From the NCBI RefSeq assembly GCF_024713945.1, contig NC_134678.1, forward strand, positions 806,001 through 870,000: a DNA stretch of 64,000 nucleotides, in the 5' to 3' direction. This stretch comes from Dermatophagoides farinae (Eukaryota > Arthropoda > Arachnida > Sarcoptiformes > Pyroglyphidae). Position numbers and translations under genes: made by a program. The notes under the pieces are model-generated. The model saw only the letters and a list, made by a program, of their open reading frames with translations. It was not told the origin of the DNA and did not search any database. Below, in pieces: positions 50,726 to 63,695 of this stretch. The first letter of the stretch is position 1. Every line of letters begins with the position of its first letter.

Positions 50726-53678
50726 GTTTTCTCGCCTGAAATTTTGTTTGTGAAAACATTGAAGTTGGAAAGAAAAATGATGACAAAACGAAAGATGAAA
50801 ATCCCCCCACCCCCATGAATATACACCTGTTGAATGTACCTGTTGTTGTTGTTGTTGTTTACCTAAAAAAAACCATACTTGACATATATTTTTATCATCA
50901 TTGAATTGATGTTGTTAAGATTTGAATTTTATTCATTTTTTTTTTGCTTTTCCAAAAATAAACGATTGAAATGGAGGAAAAAAATTGATTAAATTTTCAA
51001 TCATTGATTAATTCAATCAATCAGTCAATCAAACGTCATCGATGATGATGTCTTTTTAAAAAAAAAATTCAAGTGAATCGATAATAGCCTTGATTACGAT
51101 TTACTCGGGTTAATAATATCTTTCTCTCTCTCTCTTCATTTATTTTTTTTTGTTGTTGTACAGACTGAAAAAAAAGAACTGGCGACAAACAATCAGCAAT
51201 GAACCATCGGTGAAATCATGTCATTCAAGAGAAAAAAAAAGATGGACGATAATTGTAATACAAATGAACAAAAAGTCTCTCTCTCAATCATCTATTTTCT
51301 TCTTCGCATCAGCAATTTTTCTCAAGGATAACAACAATTGAGATCTAAAAAAGAGACGACGACGATGATGATGATGATGATGGAGGGAGAGAGTTAATCA
51401 AAAAAGAAAAAAAAACCACATTGTACACATACACAAATCCCAGATTGGATACCTGTTTCTTTTTTTTTATTTGAATGTATCTATCTCAAGTTCCAATCGC
51501 ACACACACACACACACTCGTACAGGTTCCCATTTTTTTTCTTTCTCTCACTTTTTGTCTGTAAAAAAAAGGAAAAAAAAAAAAATTACTTTCACTCACGA
51601 CGACAGAATTGTAGATTTGTTGTTGTCAATATACAATTGATAAACTGGCAAAAAAAAAAACGTCAGAGTGCCTTGTTTGTTTTGTTCTGTTTTTTGTTTT
51701 TTTTTTTTTTTGGTATGAAAAAGTCCAAAATGGAATTTTTTTTACCAGTTTATAAATGGAAAAATCCAGACACTTGTAAATGTTGATATGAAACAATATC
51801 CTGTCAAAAATTATAATGAATGATATTGATAGCAAAAGCAACAAACAAACATTCGATAAATGAAGAATTCATTTGTGTTTCATTTCCTTGTTGTTGTTGT
51901 TGTTGTTGTTGAAATCTGGCCAATAAAATTTCCACAATGTGAATCAATGACCATTAATCAACATATATTAACACAACCACCGCCATTACCACCAAATCGA
52001 TAATCAGCCACCGAGAAAATTTTTTTTCTTTTCTTTTTGTCATCAAATATCAAATAATCAACGACGAACGACGACGACAACAGAAATGTTACACTACTGA
52101 CTTCCTTTTGTGATTATTATTGTAGTGTTGTTGTTGTTGTTTTGTTTAGGTTAGAAAATTTTTTTTCATTTCAAAATTATTAATAATAACATAAACAAAC
52201 AAACATTGTGTGGTTATTTCGCATATTTTACACCCAAAAAAAATTAATTCATTAATGGTACGTGTTTTGCTTCGTTTTCTATTTATTTTTTTTTTACATT
52301 TGTTAATAAGAAAAAAAACTATTGCAAAATATGTTGCCAAGGCACCGTAAATCAACGATTTAGCTAACCAGAGAAAATCAAAATCAAAATCAATCAACAT
52401 GTACAGTGAGTTGATCATATTGCGATAAATTGACAAAAAACAAAAAAAATTTCATTTCAATTTTTTTCTGTACATTTTTTTCTGGTTATTTTCACGTGTA
52501 TGAGGCGATGTTTAACTGTACACACACACACACACACACATACACATTAACACTGAGAGAGATAGAGGGAGAAGAAAAAAAAAATCTTAAAACTTGTGAT
52601 TTATTTGTCTGTTTGTATATATCGCTGATGATGTCAGATCATTCAGAAGAAAAAAAAACTGATCAATGAAACAAAAAAAATTGATAAATAAACAAACGAA
52701 TCAAATTTCAATTTTGATTCCTGGATCAATATAGCCTAAATAAATGTTTACTAATGATTTAGAATCGTTTTCATTATTTTGTTCCTGATCCTGGTTCATC
52801 ATCATCAGCAACAGTTTGTTGTTGTTGTTGTTGATGATTGCAATTTTTTTTTCTTTTTTGGTGTAATAATTTTCCGCTATACAGATTTTTAGCTACTGAA
52901 CATTTAAATTGTGAAAAAGTGTGTGTGCGTGTGGAAAATTTCTTGATTTGATAAAAAAAAAAAAAAAAAATTTCAAAAAAACAAAAAATTCATATGATAT
53001 GGCGTAAGAGGAGGCAAAAAAAAACTATGTGTGTGTGTGTGTGTGCTATATCGACACACATATATACGCATATGGTGGAGGGGTAGAGAGATATTTATCT
53101 CGAAGTCATAAAAAAAAATATATTTGATAATCAATGATAAGAAGACTTGTGGTAAGAAGATTTTCTTCTTCAACAAGATAATGCCGACTGTATGTGTATG
53201 ACGATACCGAACACACCGCACACACACACACACACACAGCAGATCGATAATTAATTCAATAATAGCGAAAATTTTCCATATAAATTACAGACACGAATAT
53301 GAATTGTATCATTAGTTCAATTTTTCAACAAAAAAGTGTGTGTGTGTGTATGTCCACTAATGAATCACGAATTTATTTGTCTGTTTGTTTATTTGTTCAT
53401 TTTTCACTATACAACGCAACGGTGAATTTTTTTTTATTATCATCATTCCGGAATCATTCAATTTTGCCGGTTATTCAGCCAATTTATTGTCGTCAGATTC
53501 TAAAAATAATAGGTATGTCTATCATTTCAAAAATTTTTTTTTCATTGTTTTTGTTGGTCCAAAAAAAAAAAAAAAAAAATTAAAAATTTGTCCCTTTGAC
53601 AAAAAAACGGGCGTTTTTTTTTCTTGGCCACCAACAAGTCGAATGACCTGTAAATGGCTATGATCGATGATGATGTAA

Positions 53679-53681
<3 letters not shown>

Positions 53682-53759
<78 letters not shown>
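53682..53759 (+). repeat. (TG)39 microsatellite
   Basis: The longest simple repeat in the window, 78 bp and perfect. It lies between TMEM135 and SLC36. Alternating purine-pyrimidine DNA of this length can adopt left-handed Z form. Confidence 0.95.
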
Positions 53760-53760
<1 letters not shown>

Positions 53761-54533
53761 TGTGAAATAGAAACAAACAAACGAAAACAGAAAAAATTTA
53801 TTCGATAATATAAATCAATGGTAATCGAAATAAAAAAAAAAGTTTGATGATTGTAAAAATCAAAGTCCATCATCATGATCATCAACCATTCTCAAGATGG
53901 TGATAAGATATACATATACATGGTACGGGTTGACCAGAAAAATCTTATCAATTTTTCTCCATGATTGATATCTCCGTTTTTTTTTCTTGGATCAACTTTC
54001 TTACCTTAAAAGAAGAAATAAAAACTTGATCAATGAAAACGGAAAAATTTTCTTCTTGTTGATCAATTTGAAGAAAAAGAAGAGGAAATTTTTCCATTTC
54101 AGAATTTTTTTTTCTGTTTTTCGATAAGCAGAAAAAAAACGTGATGGAAAAATAACCAAAACCAAAACAACCGCAATGACAACAACAAATGTATGTACAG
54201 GTTGTAGGAAATAGGAAGCGTTATCGAATCTTATTTATTCAATTTATCAAGTTTGAATTTAGAATGATAAAAACAACGACAACAACAACAACAACAACGA
54301 CAAAATGTACAATTATTTATCATCAATAATTAGCAATCATATCGAACATTTGATTTGATAGTATATATATATATATAAAGAGTACAAAAACATGAAATGA
54401 AATGAATAAAAATTTTTGATCTCTTTCTTCTCACAGATTTAATAACAAAAATTCCTACATGTATTCGATTGATTAATCGATTGTATCGAATCTATTTTGA
54501 CCTAAGAAGAAAATAAAACCAAAATCAGAATTC

Positions 54534-57177
54534 ATGGCCGATCATCCAAATCGAATATTTGTCAATGCACAATTAGCTAGTGGATTGAAAAAGAATGGCA
54601 GCAATTTTACTAATAATAAAATGAAAAGATCTCAATATAATCAACTTTATCCATCATTGTTTCCATCATCATCATCGTCATCGTCATCTAGGAAATCAAA
54701 TAAATTTATAGCCACACCATCATCATCATCGGCAGCAATACATCATTTACATGGAATCCAACAACAACACCATTATAAACATCACCATGATGAAAATTAT
54801 CATCAACATCAATTTTATGATGATGATAGCGCTATTGGTATGTCGGAAAAACAGCCATTAATCGACAATGAAATTACTACTACCGGAAATTATTATGATG
54901 ATGATACTGATGATACATTGGCTAAAACGTATAATAATAAATATGAAGTATCCAATTATGAAAGTGGAAGTAGCAGCAGTAGCAGCAACAATAATTCAAA
55001 TGATGATGATTTTAATCACTTCAAGGTAAGATTTTTATTTTTTTTTTTTTTTTGTACTTTTTTTCACCCATTGTCTGTAAATCAAGAAAAAAAGAAATCA
55101 CCAGAAAATGAGAGCGAGAGAAAAGAGAGAGAGTGAAAGATAAGAAAGTGCTGATTAATTAATTACCGATTATCATTTTTAGGTGAATAATAATTTATTA
55201 TATATAGTACGCATTAGATAAAAAAATTTTGAAAATTTTTTTTCCCTTTTTTTTGCACCTGTTTCGCTTAGCATAGTTTTTTTTGTGCTTAAGATTTCAA
55301 TAGATTAATCGGTTTTGATATCGATCAATTTGTGACCGAAACAAAAGACAGAACAGTGAAAAAAAAATCATAGGAAATAACAGATTTTTCATTTTCTCAT
55401 CTCCAAACAAAATATCGATATCGATCAGTGATTTAATTAGTGTCAATTACCGATTGTTCTTAAGATTTATAGACATATATAACGAAAACAAGTTTTTTTT
55501 TTACTGAATCCATTTTCATCATCATCAAAATTCATCTAAACATTTTCATTTCTACTATTGCACACAGTACACACAATCAACAGGTGATCAAGAACAAAAA
55601 AAGAAAATGTTGGTAAAAGAAAAACGTACAACAAATATGCAAACAATGATGCATATTATGAAGGCAAATATTGGCACCGGAATATTGGCAATGCCAAGTA
55701 AGTATAAATGATCAGAATTTTTAATTCCATAAAATCTAATCTAATATTCATATATATAAAATAATACAGCTGCATTCATGAATGCCGGTCTCTATGTTGG
55801 TCTAATATCATTGCCATTACTTTGTATACTTTGTACACATTGTATGCATATATTGGTTAGAGCCAATAATATATTATCAACACGTTTAGGTACTGGAAAA
55901 CTTGAATATCAAGATGTAAGTTTGTCTGTTGTTTATTTGTTTTTGAGAATTTTTTTTCAAAAATTATAAATTACTACACTAATCAACAGGTAGCATCGAA
56001 TGCCTTTACAATTGGACCACGACCATTACGGCCTTTTGCGCATTGGGCTGCAAGAATTGTTAATCTATTTTTATTAATAACACAATTTGGTTTCTGTTGT
56101 GTTTATTCATTGTTTGTTGCCGAAAATATTAGTCAAGTAAGTTTATTGATTGATTCACAGATTGATTGATTGTTACTAATCACCATTTTCTTTTTTTTTC
56201 AATTTTCAGTTTTTCAATGAATTAACACCAAAAGAATATCATTTTCCACCGCTTACATTTTTGGCATTCTTTTTACCATTGTTTATATTGCTTTCATTTG
56301 TTAAAAGTTTAAAACATCTTTCATTGGCTTCCAGTATGGCAAATCTTCTGCAAACTGTTGGTCTATTTATTGTCATGATTAATCTAGTACAAGATCTGCC
56401 TAGTCCGGACCAAGTAACACAAGTTGGTTCAATAGCAACATATCCGCTATTTTTGGGCACAGCTGTTTATGCATTCGAAGGAATTGGTTTAATATTGCCA
56501 TTACAAAAAGAAATGAAAACACCGGAATCATTACAAGGTTATGTAGGCGTATTAAATAAATCAATGGTACTTGTTGCTTCCATTAATTTGGCAATCGGTT
56601 TTTTTGGTTATCTTAAATTTGGTGATAATGTCAAAGGATCTATTACATTGAATTTACCTGCCGAACCATTGTATCAATCTTGTAAAGTGATATTTGCATG
56701 TGCAATATTTTTATCATATGCAATACAATTCTATGTACCTGTGACAATCATATGGCCATGGGTTTGTCGACGTTTCAATCTTAAAGAAGGTGCCAAAAAA
56801 ACCAATACAATTGAATATTTTTTCCGTGCTGGCCTAGTCATATTTACAGGTAAAAATCTCATTCATTCACCTGATTATTATAATCATTAATCGATATTTT
56901 CTTCTTCTTCAAAAAAAAAATTTCAGTTGCATTGGCCGCAGCGATACCAAAATTAGATTTATTCATCTCATTGGTTGGCGCCATTTCATCCAGTGGCATT
57001 GCATTAATGTTTCCACCAATTATCGATATTTGTGTTTTATGGAACGAAGAAAAAGGTTTCAAAAAATGGACATGGATTTTCATTAAAGATGGTGCCATTT
57101 TCTTATTGGGTATTGCAGGCTTTACTACCGGTACTTATGCAAGTATTGAAAATATTTTAATTCATTTCAATGATTGA
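54534..57177 (+). CDS. SLC36-type (PAT) amino-acid transporter
   Basis: Proton-coupled amino-acid transporter of the SLC36/pathetic group (AAAP superfamily), acting at lysosome or plasma membrane. Six exons: 54534-55025, 55568-55697, 55770-55915, 55990-56136, 56210-56849 and 56927-57177, all GT-AG, about 601 residues. The first 180 residues are a disordered Ser/His/Asn/Asp-rich cytosolic tail. The core starts with MMHIMKANIGTGILAMP, the PAT signature of helix 1. Other family marks are QFGFCCVYSLFVAENI, GTAVYAFEGIGLILPL, YLKFGDNVKGSITLNLP, AIQFYVPVTIIWPW and LVGAISSSGIALMFPP. SLC36 proteins are usually about 450-500 residues, so the N-tail is an addition. AATAAA lies at 57447. Confidence 0.93.
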
Positions 57178-57716
57178 TTGATGATAAAAAAAAATCTATC
57201 AATCAATCCAATCGACATTCAAATGAACAAAACAAAACGAAACAAAACAGAAACCGCCTTTCAATTATTCGAGTCAACATTCAGTCGTTTTTCATTCATT
57301 TTTTTTTACACTATGTTTTTAGTTGATCTCTACTTTTTTTTCATATACAACAAAATTCGTGATTGAACTAATACTTTGATCGATCAATCAATCAATTTTG
57401 TAAATATCGAATTTTTAAATTTTACTTTTTAAATTTAAAAAATTGAAATAAATTTATTCTTTTCTTCTTATTAAATGAATAATATAAATGCTAAACATTA
57501 GTTTTTTGTTTCAATTTGTTTGCTTGTGTGTGTGTGTGTGTGTGTGTGTGATAATAGAAAAAAACGAAACTCACGTGTGTTGTTGTTTGATTTTGTCCAA
57601 AGAAAAAGTAGGGGGCAAAATGCATCCCAATATAATATACTACAGTGTGTTGTTTTGGATGACCATATGATGTTGTTATGCTAATTTTCCATCAATATAT
57701 ATCGAATAAATAGAAA
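57178..57716. other. Convergent spacer between SLC36 and PRPF40
   Basis: 539 bp of 3' UTR sequence for both genes, with AATAAA on the plus strand at 57447 and (GT)n near 57525. No gene is seen. Confidence 0.45.
57447..57452 (+). promoter_or_regulatory. Polyadenylation signal (SLC36 gene)
   Basis: AATAAA about 270 bp after the SLC36 stop. Confidence 0.5.
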
Positions 57717-58130
57717 TCATGTTGAATTTTCCAATTGTTTGAGCAATAATTTACGTTGTTTTTCCAGATCTTCAAGATCATCAGAACCATTCAGACCAAT
57801 AGAATCTAATGGAATTAAATGATTATTAGGATCATCATCATTATCATAACGTTTATTGTTATTATTTCGATTACGTCCACTATTGCTACTTGTTGAACTG
57901 CCAATATCATATTCCTGGTGTTATAGAATAAAGAAATAAATAATTAAAAATTCAATCAATTTATTTCAACTTACGGAAGTATGTTTAACTCGTTTCGTCC
58001 TTGATCGTGTTGGTGATATACTTGATGATCGACGATGATATGATGATGATGATGAAATTCGATGATGATGATTAATTGGTATTGGTGATCGACTACGACT
58101 ATGATGATGATAACGATTCAATGCTTTAGA

Positions 58131-58164
<34 letters not shown>

Positions 58165-60824
58165 GGTGATGATGTTGGTGATTGTGATCGATGATGACGA
58201 TCAATTGATTTCAAGTGACGTTTTTGTGAACTATGTTGATGATGATGTCGTGAATTATTATTACGATTATTTTGTAAATTACTACCACTACTATTTCGAT
58301 CATAGTGGCTATTATTTTCATCATCATCATCATTGTTGAATGATGATGATGACGTAATAGGTGTTGTTGGTGATCGTGAATGATCCGATATTGATACATC
58401 ATCATCATCATCACCACCACCACCACCGCCATCAATTGATTCATTTGATTCCGATATCGATGATGATGATTGATGTTGTCGACGATGATGATGATGATGA
58501 TGTTTCGATGAACTTTTCTTTTTCAATTTTTTCTTTTTATCTTTATTAGTATTAATAATAATTTCTTTTTCTTTATTTTGACGTTTAATTTGACGTTCAC
58601 TACTACCACCACCACCACCACTAACACCATCATCATCATTTGTTGAACTACGACAACGATGTTGTTGTTGTTGTTGATGTTGATGACGATGTCCAGATTT
58701 ATGATGATTATGATGATGTGAACAACTTTCTACAATTGAATTAATAGCTCTTTCAAATATCGTAATACGTTCTTGTTCATCCGTTATGGACACAAATGCT
58801 TCTTGATTACAAATTAATGGTCGTATATCATTCCATTTGGAATTTTCATCCAATGATGGTGATATCCGTGATAACATATCCAAAAATATTGATTCCATTC
58901 GTTTACGTTGTTTATTTTCTTCACGTTTTTTTGCACGATATTTTTCACGTTCTTTTTCCAATAATTTTTCATGCATTAATTTTACATTACCAGAATCCAG
59001 TTTAGCACTTCTAGTATCTTTACTTAGAATTGTAACAAATTCGGAAAATTCTGTATTCGGTGTCATAATGAAATCCGTTGCTTTTTGCAATATATCTTTG
59101 ATGACAATTTTTTCATCTTCATAACGTGCTTTCAAATCATCAACATAGAATTTAAACAAATCCAATGGTGTCGATCCAGATAATGGCTGTGAAAGCATTG
59201 AATCAAATCGTACATCTGATGATATATCCGGATAAAGTGTACACCATTTTGACAATGAATTCAATTTACCTGAAGCATGTAATTCATCAAGAAATTGTAT
59301 GAATGATTCACGATTCAATCGTTTCTGTCGTTCTTGTATACGTTTAGCACGTGCTTTTTCTTCATCTTCTTCTGATTCTAATTGTCTTATATGGCGTTCG
59401 AAAACAATCAATGCATCTTCTTTATCCATATTTAATAATTGAGAATCTTCAGCAAATGTTGCGTTATCCAATAATAATTGCTGCGCTTCTTGCCATGTAG
59501 TACGAAACGTAATTTTTGGCATTGAATCCAATATTTCACTCAACACGGACATATTACGTTTTCGTAGCTGTTTGGCTTCATCACGTTCTTTTCGGGATAA
59601 TTCAGCTACAGCATCTTCAAATATTTCACGACGTTCTGTTTCCGGTACAATTTTCCAATGTTCATGATCACGAAATAATTCACATGCATGACGATAACGT
59701 ATCATTGAATTCATACGATCAGTACGGCGAAGAAACGATGCCAATGCTTCTTTAGCACGACGAATTTTATTTTTCATTTCTTCTTTTTCCTCTTTAGCTC
59801 GTTGGATTTTATAAGCATTGAAAAATTGTTTCCTTTCTGGATGTGAACGAAATTTTTCAAATCGTGAATCATTACCAACAATTTTCAATGTATTTTCCCA
59901 ACTTGCATTGCTTGAAATATTTTTTTCACGAAGAATATCTTTAAACATTTCAAGAAGATCACCTTTACTTGGTTGTTTTGGTAAACTATCGGGTAATGAA
60001 TCAGATTTTGATGATGATGGTGGTGGTGGTGGTGTTTCCGGCATTGAATTGGAATTATCATTCGAATCTGTATCATACGATGATGATGATGGTAATTGAG
60101 AATTGACATTTTCATTTTGAATGTTTTCATCATTGGTTGGTGTTTGATCATTATTATTCTCATTATTATTATTATCATTGGTTGAAATCAAAGTTGAAGT
60201 CTGTGAATTGATTGATTCAGAAGCAGACTGAATGGTACTATTATCGGATTGTTGTTGTTGTTGTTCGAATGTCGTATTATCGTTCGATTCTGCAGCTGAC
60301 GTATTATCATTCGATTGTTTTTTCAGTTCTTCCAATTCTTTTGGCATGGTCCACGAAGAATTTTTCGTTACAATATTATGATAATATATTTTTCCATCCT
60401 CGGTTTTATATTCTTTCCATGGGCAAGAATCCAATAAACGTTCAATGTCACTTTTCAATTCATCAGGCTTTGTCCATGATGTTTGTTTAGTGATGATATT
60501 ATAATAATATGGACTACCATCGGGTGTTTTATATTCAACCCAATTATTATTATTCGATGATAATGATGATGATGATGTTACCATTGGTGTTGTTGTTGGC
60601 AGCATAGTTTGTGGCATAGGTGTAAGTTGTGTAACTGGTGGTATCGGTATACCAGCAGCAGCAGCAGCTGCTGCTGCTGCTGCTGAAAATGGATTAAATG
60701 GTGGTTGGAATGGAATGATTGGTTGACCAACACCAGCACCAGGAATCATTGAAGCTGTATTTGATGATGATGGCATAATAATCGGTGGAAATGGTGCCGT
60801 TGGAAATCCCGATGGATTTTGCAT
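57717..60824 (-). CDS. PRPF40: PRPF40 (U1 snRNP-associated WW/FF splicing factor)
   Basis: Bridges the 5' splice site and branch-point proteins in early spliceosome assembly. Exons 60824-57975 and 57914-57717 with a 60-bp intron give about 1,015 residues. A Pro-rich head with an Ala run (residues 48-57) is followed by two WW domains at about 95-121 (WVEYKTPDGSPYYYN) and 136-162 (WKEYKTEDGKIYYHN). Several FF domains lie at about 290-700 (for example SWENTLKIVGNDSRFEKF and RHACELFRDHEHWKIV). The C-terminal 250 residues are His/Arg/Ser/Asp low complexity, partly RS-like, coded by ATG/CAT repeats. The short last exon carries the conserved end DLEKQRKLLLKQLE. The Met at 60824 is chosen over one 12 codons earlier because the MQNP-type Pro-rich start follows. 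Confidence 0.95.
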
Positions 60825-61621
60825 TTTTATTCTTTGACAATAAATTTGAATATATATCAAATATGAATGGGCGTTTTTTTTAAAAAATACGGTGTGCGTG
60901 ATTGTGGTTAATTTTTTTTTTTTTTTTTTTGATTGAAAAATTTTTATCGTTTCAGAAGACGAGCCAATATTAACAAATCAATTTGTAATCGTATTTTGCA
61001 ATGCTGATTATTAATAATGAATGGCAAAAAAAAAAAAAGATTATTATGACTATTAAATGAAGAAAAAAAATGTTTCAATTAATTTCAAGGCAGAAACAAC
61101 TAAAAAACAAAACAAAAGAAAAGATGTAAATTTTTGATCGAATCTTTATGGATTTATGGGATATATATTGATGATGATTGTATTTGTACAATGAACACAA
61201 TCAACACACCGCATTAACAATAAACATACAATACACACACACACAAGGAACGAATACATTTCCACTATATCTACTCAAATTGTTTGATCCATACTTGGTT
61301 ATGTAATTTTGGTTCTAATGGATAAAAAATTCTATATGCACACACACACACAATGCTACTACTACTACTACTACACTGCTACATTTATTTTTGCTCGCGC
61401 GAACCAATTTTGATTGATTTTGGAAATTTCGACTGTTCCAAAAAAAAAAAAAAAAAATATGATCCACAATGAAATCATAATGTGAACCAAAAAAAAAAAC
61501 AAACAATCAAATGGAACAAATTCTAGTCATTTGATAAATCTATTTCCATGACGACCAAAATACAATATACAAGAAATTCAAACGACCAACAACAATTCGA
61601 AAGTTTGAAAAAAGATCACCA
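60825..61621. other. Divergent spacer PRPF40/kinesin
   Basis: 797 bp with poly-A/T runs, (CA)n near 61225 and 61345, and a CTA/ACT triplet run near 61353-61373. It presumably holds both promoters. No gene is seen. Confidence 0.45.
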
Positions 61622-63479
61622 ATGTCATCGAAAGAAGATAATGTACGTGTTGTGGTCAGATGTCGACCATTATTACCGGATTTAGAATCAAATGAAGAGA
61701 TTATTGCAAAAGTAAGTCAATAATGAATGAACGTTTTCGATCATCGTTTTTTTTCTGGTGTTGTTCAATTTTCAGATTAGAAATGATGGCCAAACACTAC
61801 AGCTAACAAATCGTCAATTTACATTTGATCGTGTTTTTGGTGCAGAATCCACCGAGAATGATGTCTATACAAAAGCCGCCAAACATATTGTCGATTGTGT
61901 ATTACAAGGTTATAATGGTACAATATTTGCATATGGTCAAACGGGTACGGGAAAAACACATACTGCCTCAGGAATAATGCAACATAGTTTCGAACATATA
62001 TTTGATCACATATCGCGAAGTAAAAATAATCAAAAATTTTTAGTACGTGCTTCATATTATGAAATTTATAATGAAGAAATACGTGATTTATTGGCCGGCA
62101 ATAAAAAAACAAACAATGGTAAAAAAAATGAACGTGGTAACAAAACATTAGAATTGAAAGAAAATTCGGATGGAAAAATTGTGATAAAAGATTTATCAAA
62201 TTTCATAGTCAATAATGTAAATGATTTGAAAAAATTAAAAGAATCCGGTGATAAACATCGTCAATTTGGATCGACAAAAATGAATCAACGATCTAGTCGT
62301 TCACATACAATTTTCACTATTACTATTGAAACCGAAATCGGTGCTGATAATCCAGATACATCTGTAGTACGTGTTGGAAAATTTCATCTTATTGATTTGG
62401 CTGGTTCCGAAAGACAAACAAAAACCGGTACAACTGGTATACGTTTGAAAGAGGCGGCAAAAATTAATCTATCACTTACATCATTATCATTGGTGATAGC
62501 CGCATTGACCGATCCGAAAGCTACATTTGTTCCGTATCGAAATTCAAAATTAACACGTATTCTTTCGGATTCATTGGGTGGTAATTCAAAAACATTGTTG
62601 ATAGCTTGTGTAGGACCAGCAAAAGTGAATTTGGAAGAAACAATCAGTACATTACGTTTTGCTAGTACGACAAAAAATATCAAAAATAAACCAATAATCA
62701 ATGAAGATAGTAAAGATGCTTTGCTGAAACGTTTCGAAGAACAAGTAAAAGAATTACGTGCACAATTAGAAGAACAAGAAAATGATAATAATAATAATAA
62801 TAATAATGTAAATGATGATGATGCTACTACGACAACAACATCCAACAAAATAATTCCGGCTGAATTATTGGAAAAATTACGTACACTTGAAGCAAAAATT
62901 TGTGTTGGTGGCGAAAATCTAATTGAAAAAGCTGAAATACAAGAAAAATTAATCGCCGAAAGTGAACGTGAATTACATGAACGACGTGAAAAAGAATCTG
63001 AATTACGTAAAGAATTGGAACAAAGACAAGCTGAAATTTTGGAAATGGAAGATTCATATGCATCATTACAAGAAGAGGTTGTGGCATTAAATCGTAAAAT
63101 ACGAAAAGCATATGGCTACCTGAAAGATGCCCGTTCCGAATTGGATGATATGAATGTTGAACATGAAAAATTACGTAGTGAACTATTGGATTCCATAAGA
63201 ATATCGGAAAAAGAATTAAAACTAACCAATGCATTGATTAGCCATTATATACCAGAATCATGTTTGAAATTGATTGAAGAAAATGTTAATTATAATCAAT
63301 TAACAGGTGAATGGGAATTACGTTGTATAGCATACACTGGTAATAATATGCGTAATGAATATGAATTATTCAACGATCATACAAATGATGGTGATGGTAA
63401 TGGATCAAAATATCAACAAATTTTACAGCATAATTATGATAATATCTATCTATCATATTCAACACTTAATTTAACCTAA
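61622..63479 (+). CDS. KIF3A: Kinesin-2 motor, KIF3A-like
   Basis: Plus-end microtubule motor subunit of heterotrimeric kinesin-2, used in intraflagellar transport and axonal cargo transport. Exons 61622-61711 and 61776-63479 give 597 residues (human KIF3A 699). The motor has a P-loop in FAYGQTGTGKTHT, switch I NQRSSRSHTIF and switch II DLAGSER, then the neck AKNIKNKPIINEDSKDALL with coiled coil to about residue 530. The end carries YNQLTGEWELRCIAYTGNNMR, the KIF3A-specific tail motif. Oddities: the segment after the P-loop is only TASGIMQHSFEHIF, about ten residues shorter than in KIF3A, so loop 5 is nearly absent. The usual SLSTLGNVI is SLTSLSLVI. The basic end of the KIF3A tail is also missing. 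Confidence 0.9.
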
Positions 63480-63695
63480 TAATCAGACTCAATTCGATTG
63501 TTGTGTTGTGTATGGAAATTTTTTTTTTCATTTTATTTAAATTCCAAAATAATCAAAGCTCTCCAGATAGACACCGACACACACACACACAAGTTCCATA
63601 TATTCTCATAGAATTTGAAAATAAATTGATTTAAGAAAACAAAAATGATGAAATGATGTGATGATGAAAAAAAATTATGCAAACATTAACTGTTG
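63480..63695. other. Convergent spacer kinesin / APBB-like
   Basis: 216 bp with both 3' ends, a (CA)n tract near 63580 and no gene. Confidence 0.4.

Larger units (their letters stand above)
50382..54533. other. 4.2 kb non-coding stretch between divergent TMEM135 and SLC36
   Basis: Separates two divergent genes and so holds both promoters. It is full of simple sequence: (TC)12 at 50702, poly-A/T, (CA)n near 51500 and 52520, TTG runs near 51890, (TG)39 at 53682, and an AT run near 54365. The open frames in it are low complexity or repeat-coded, and none matches a family. Confidence 0.45.

Noticed and set aside
52146-52436. 96-codon hydrophobic frame on the minus strand between TMEM135 and SLC36
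   Set aside because: One membrane-like stretch only, no conserved pattern or splice support, and Lys/Asn-rich chance composition.
53522-53885. His-Thr repeat proteins read through (TG)n/(CA)n arrays
   Set aside because: Artefact of dinucleotide repeats open in all frames; the same applies to similar frames at 7650, 39000, 43280 and 48100.
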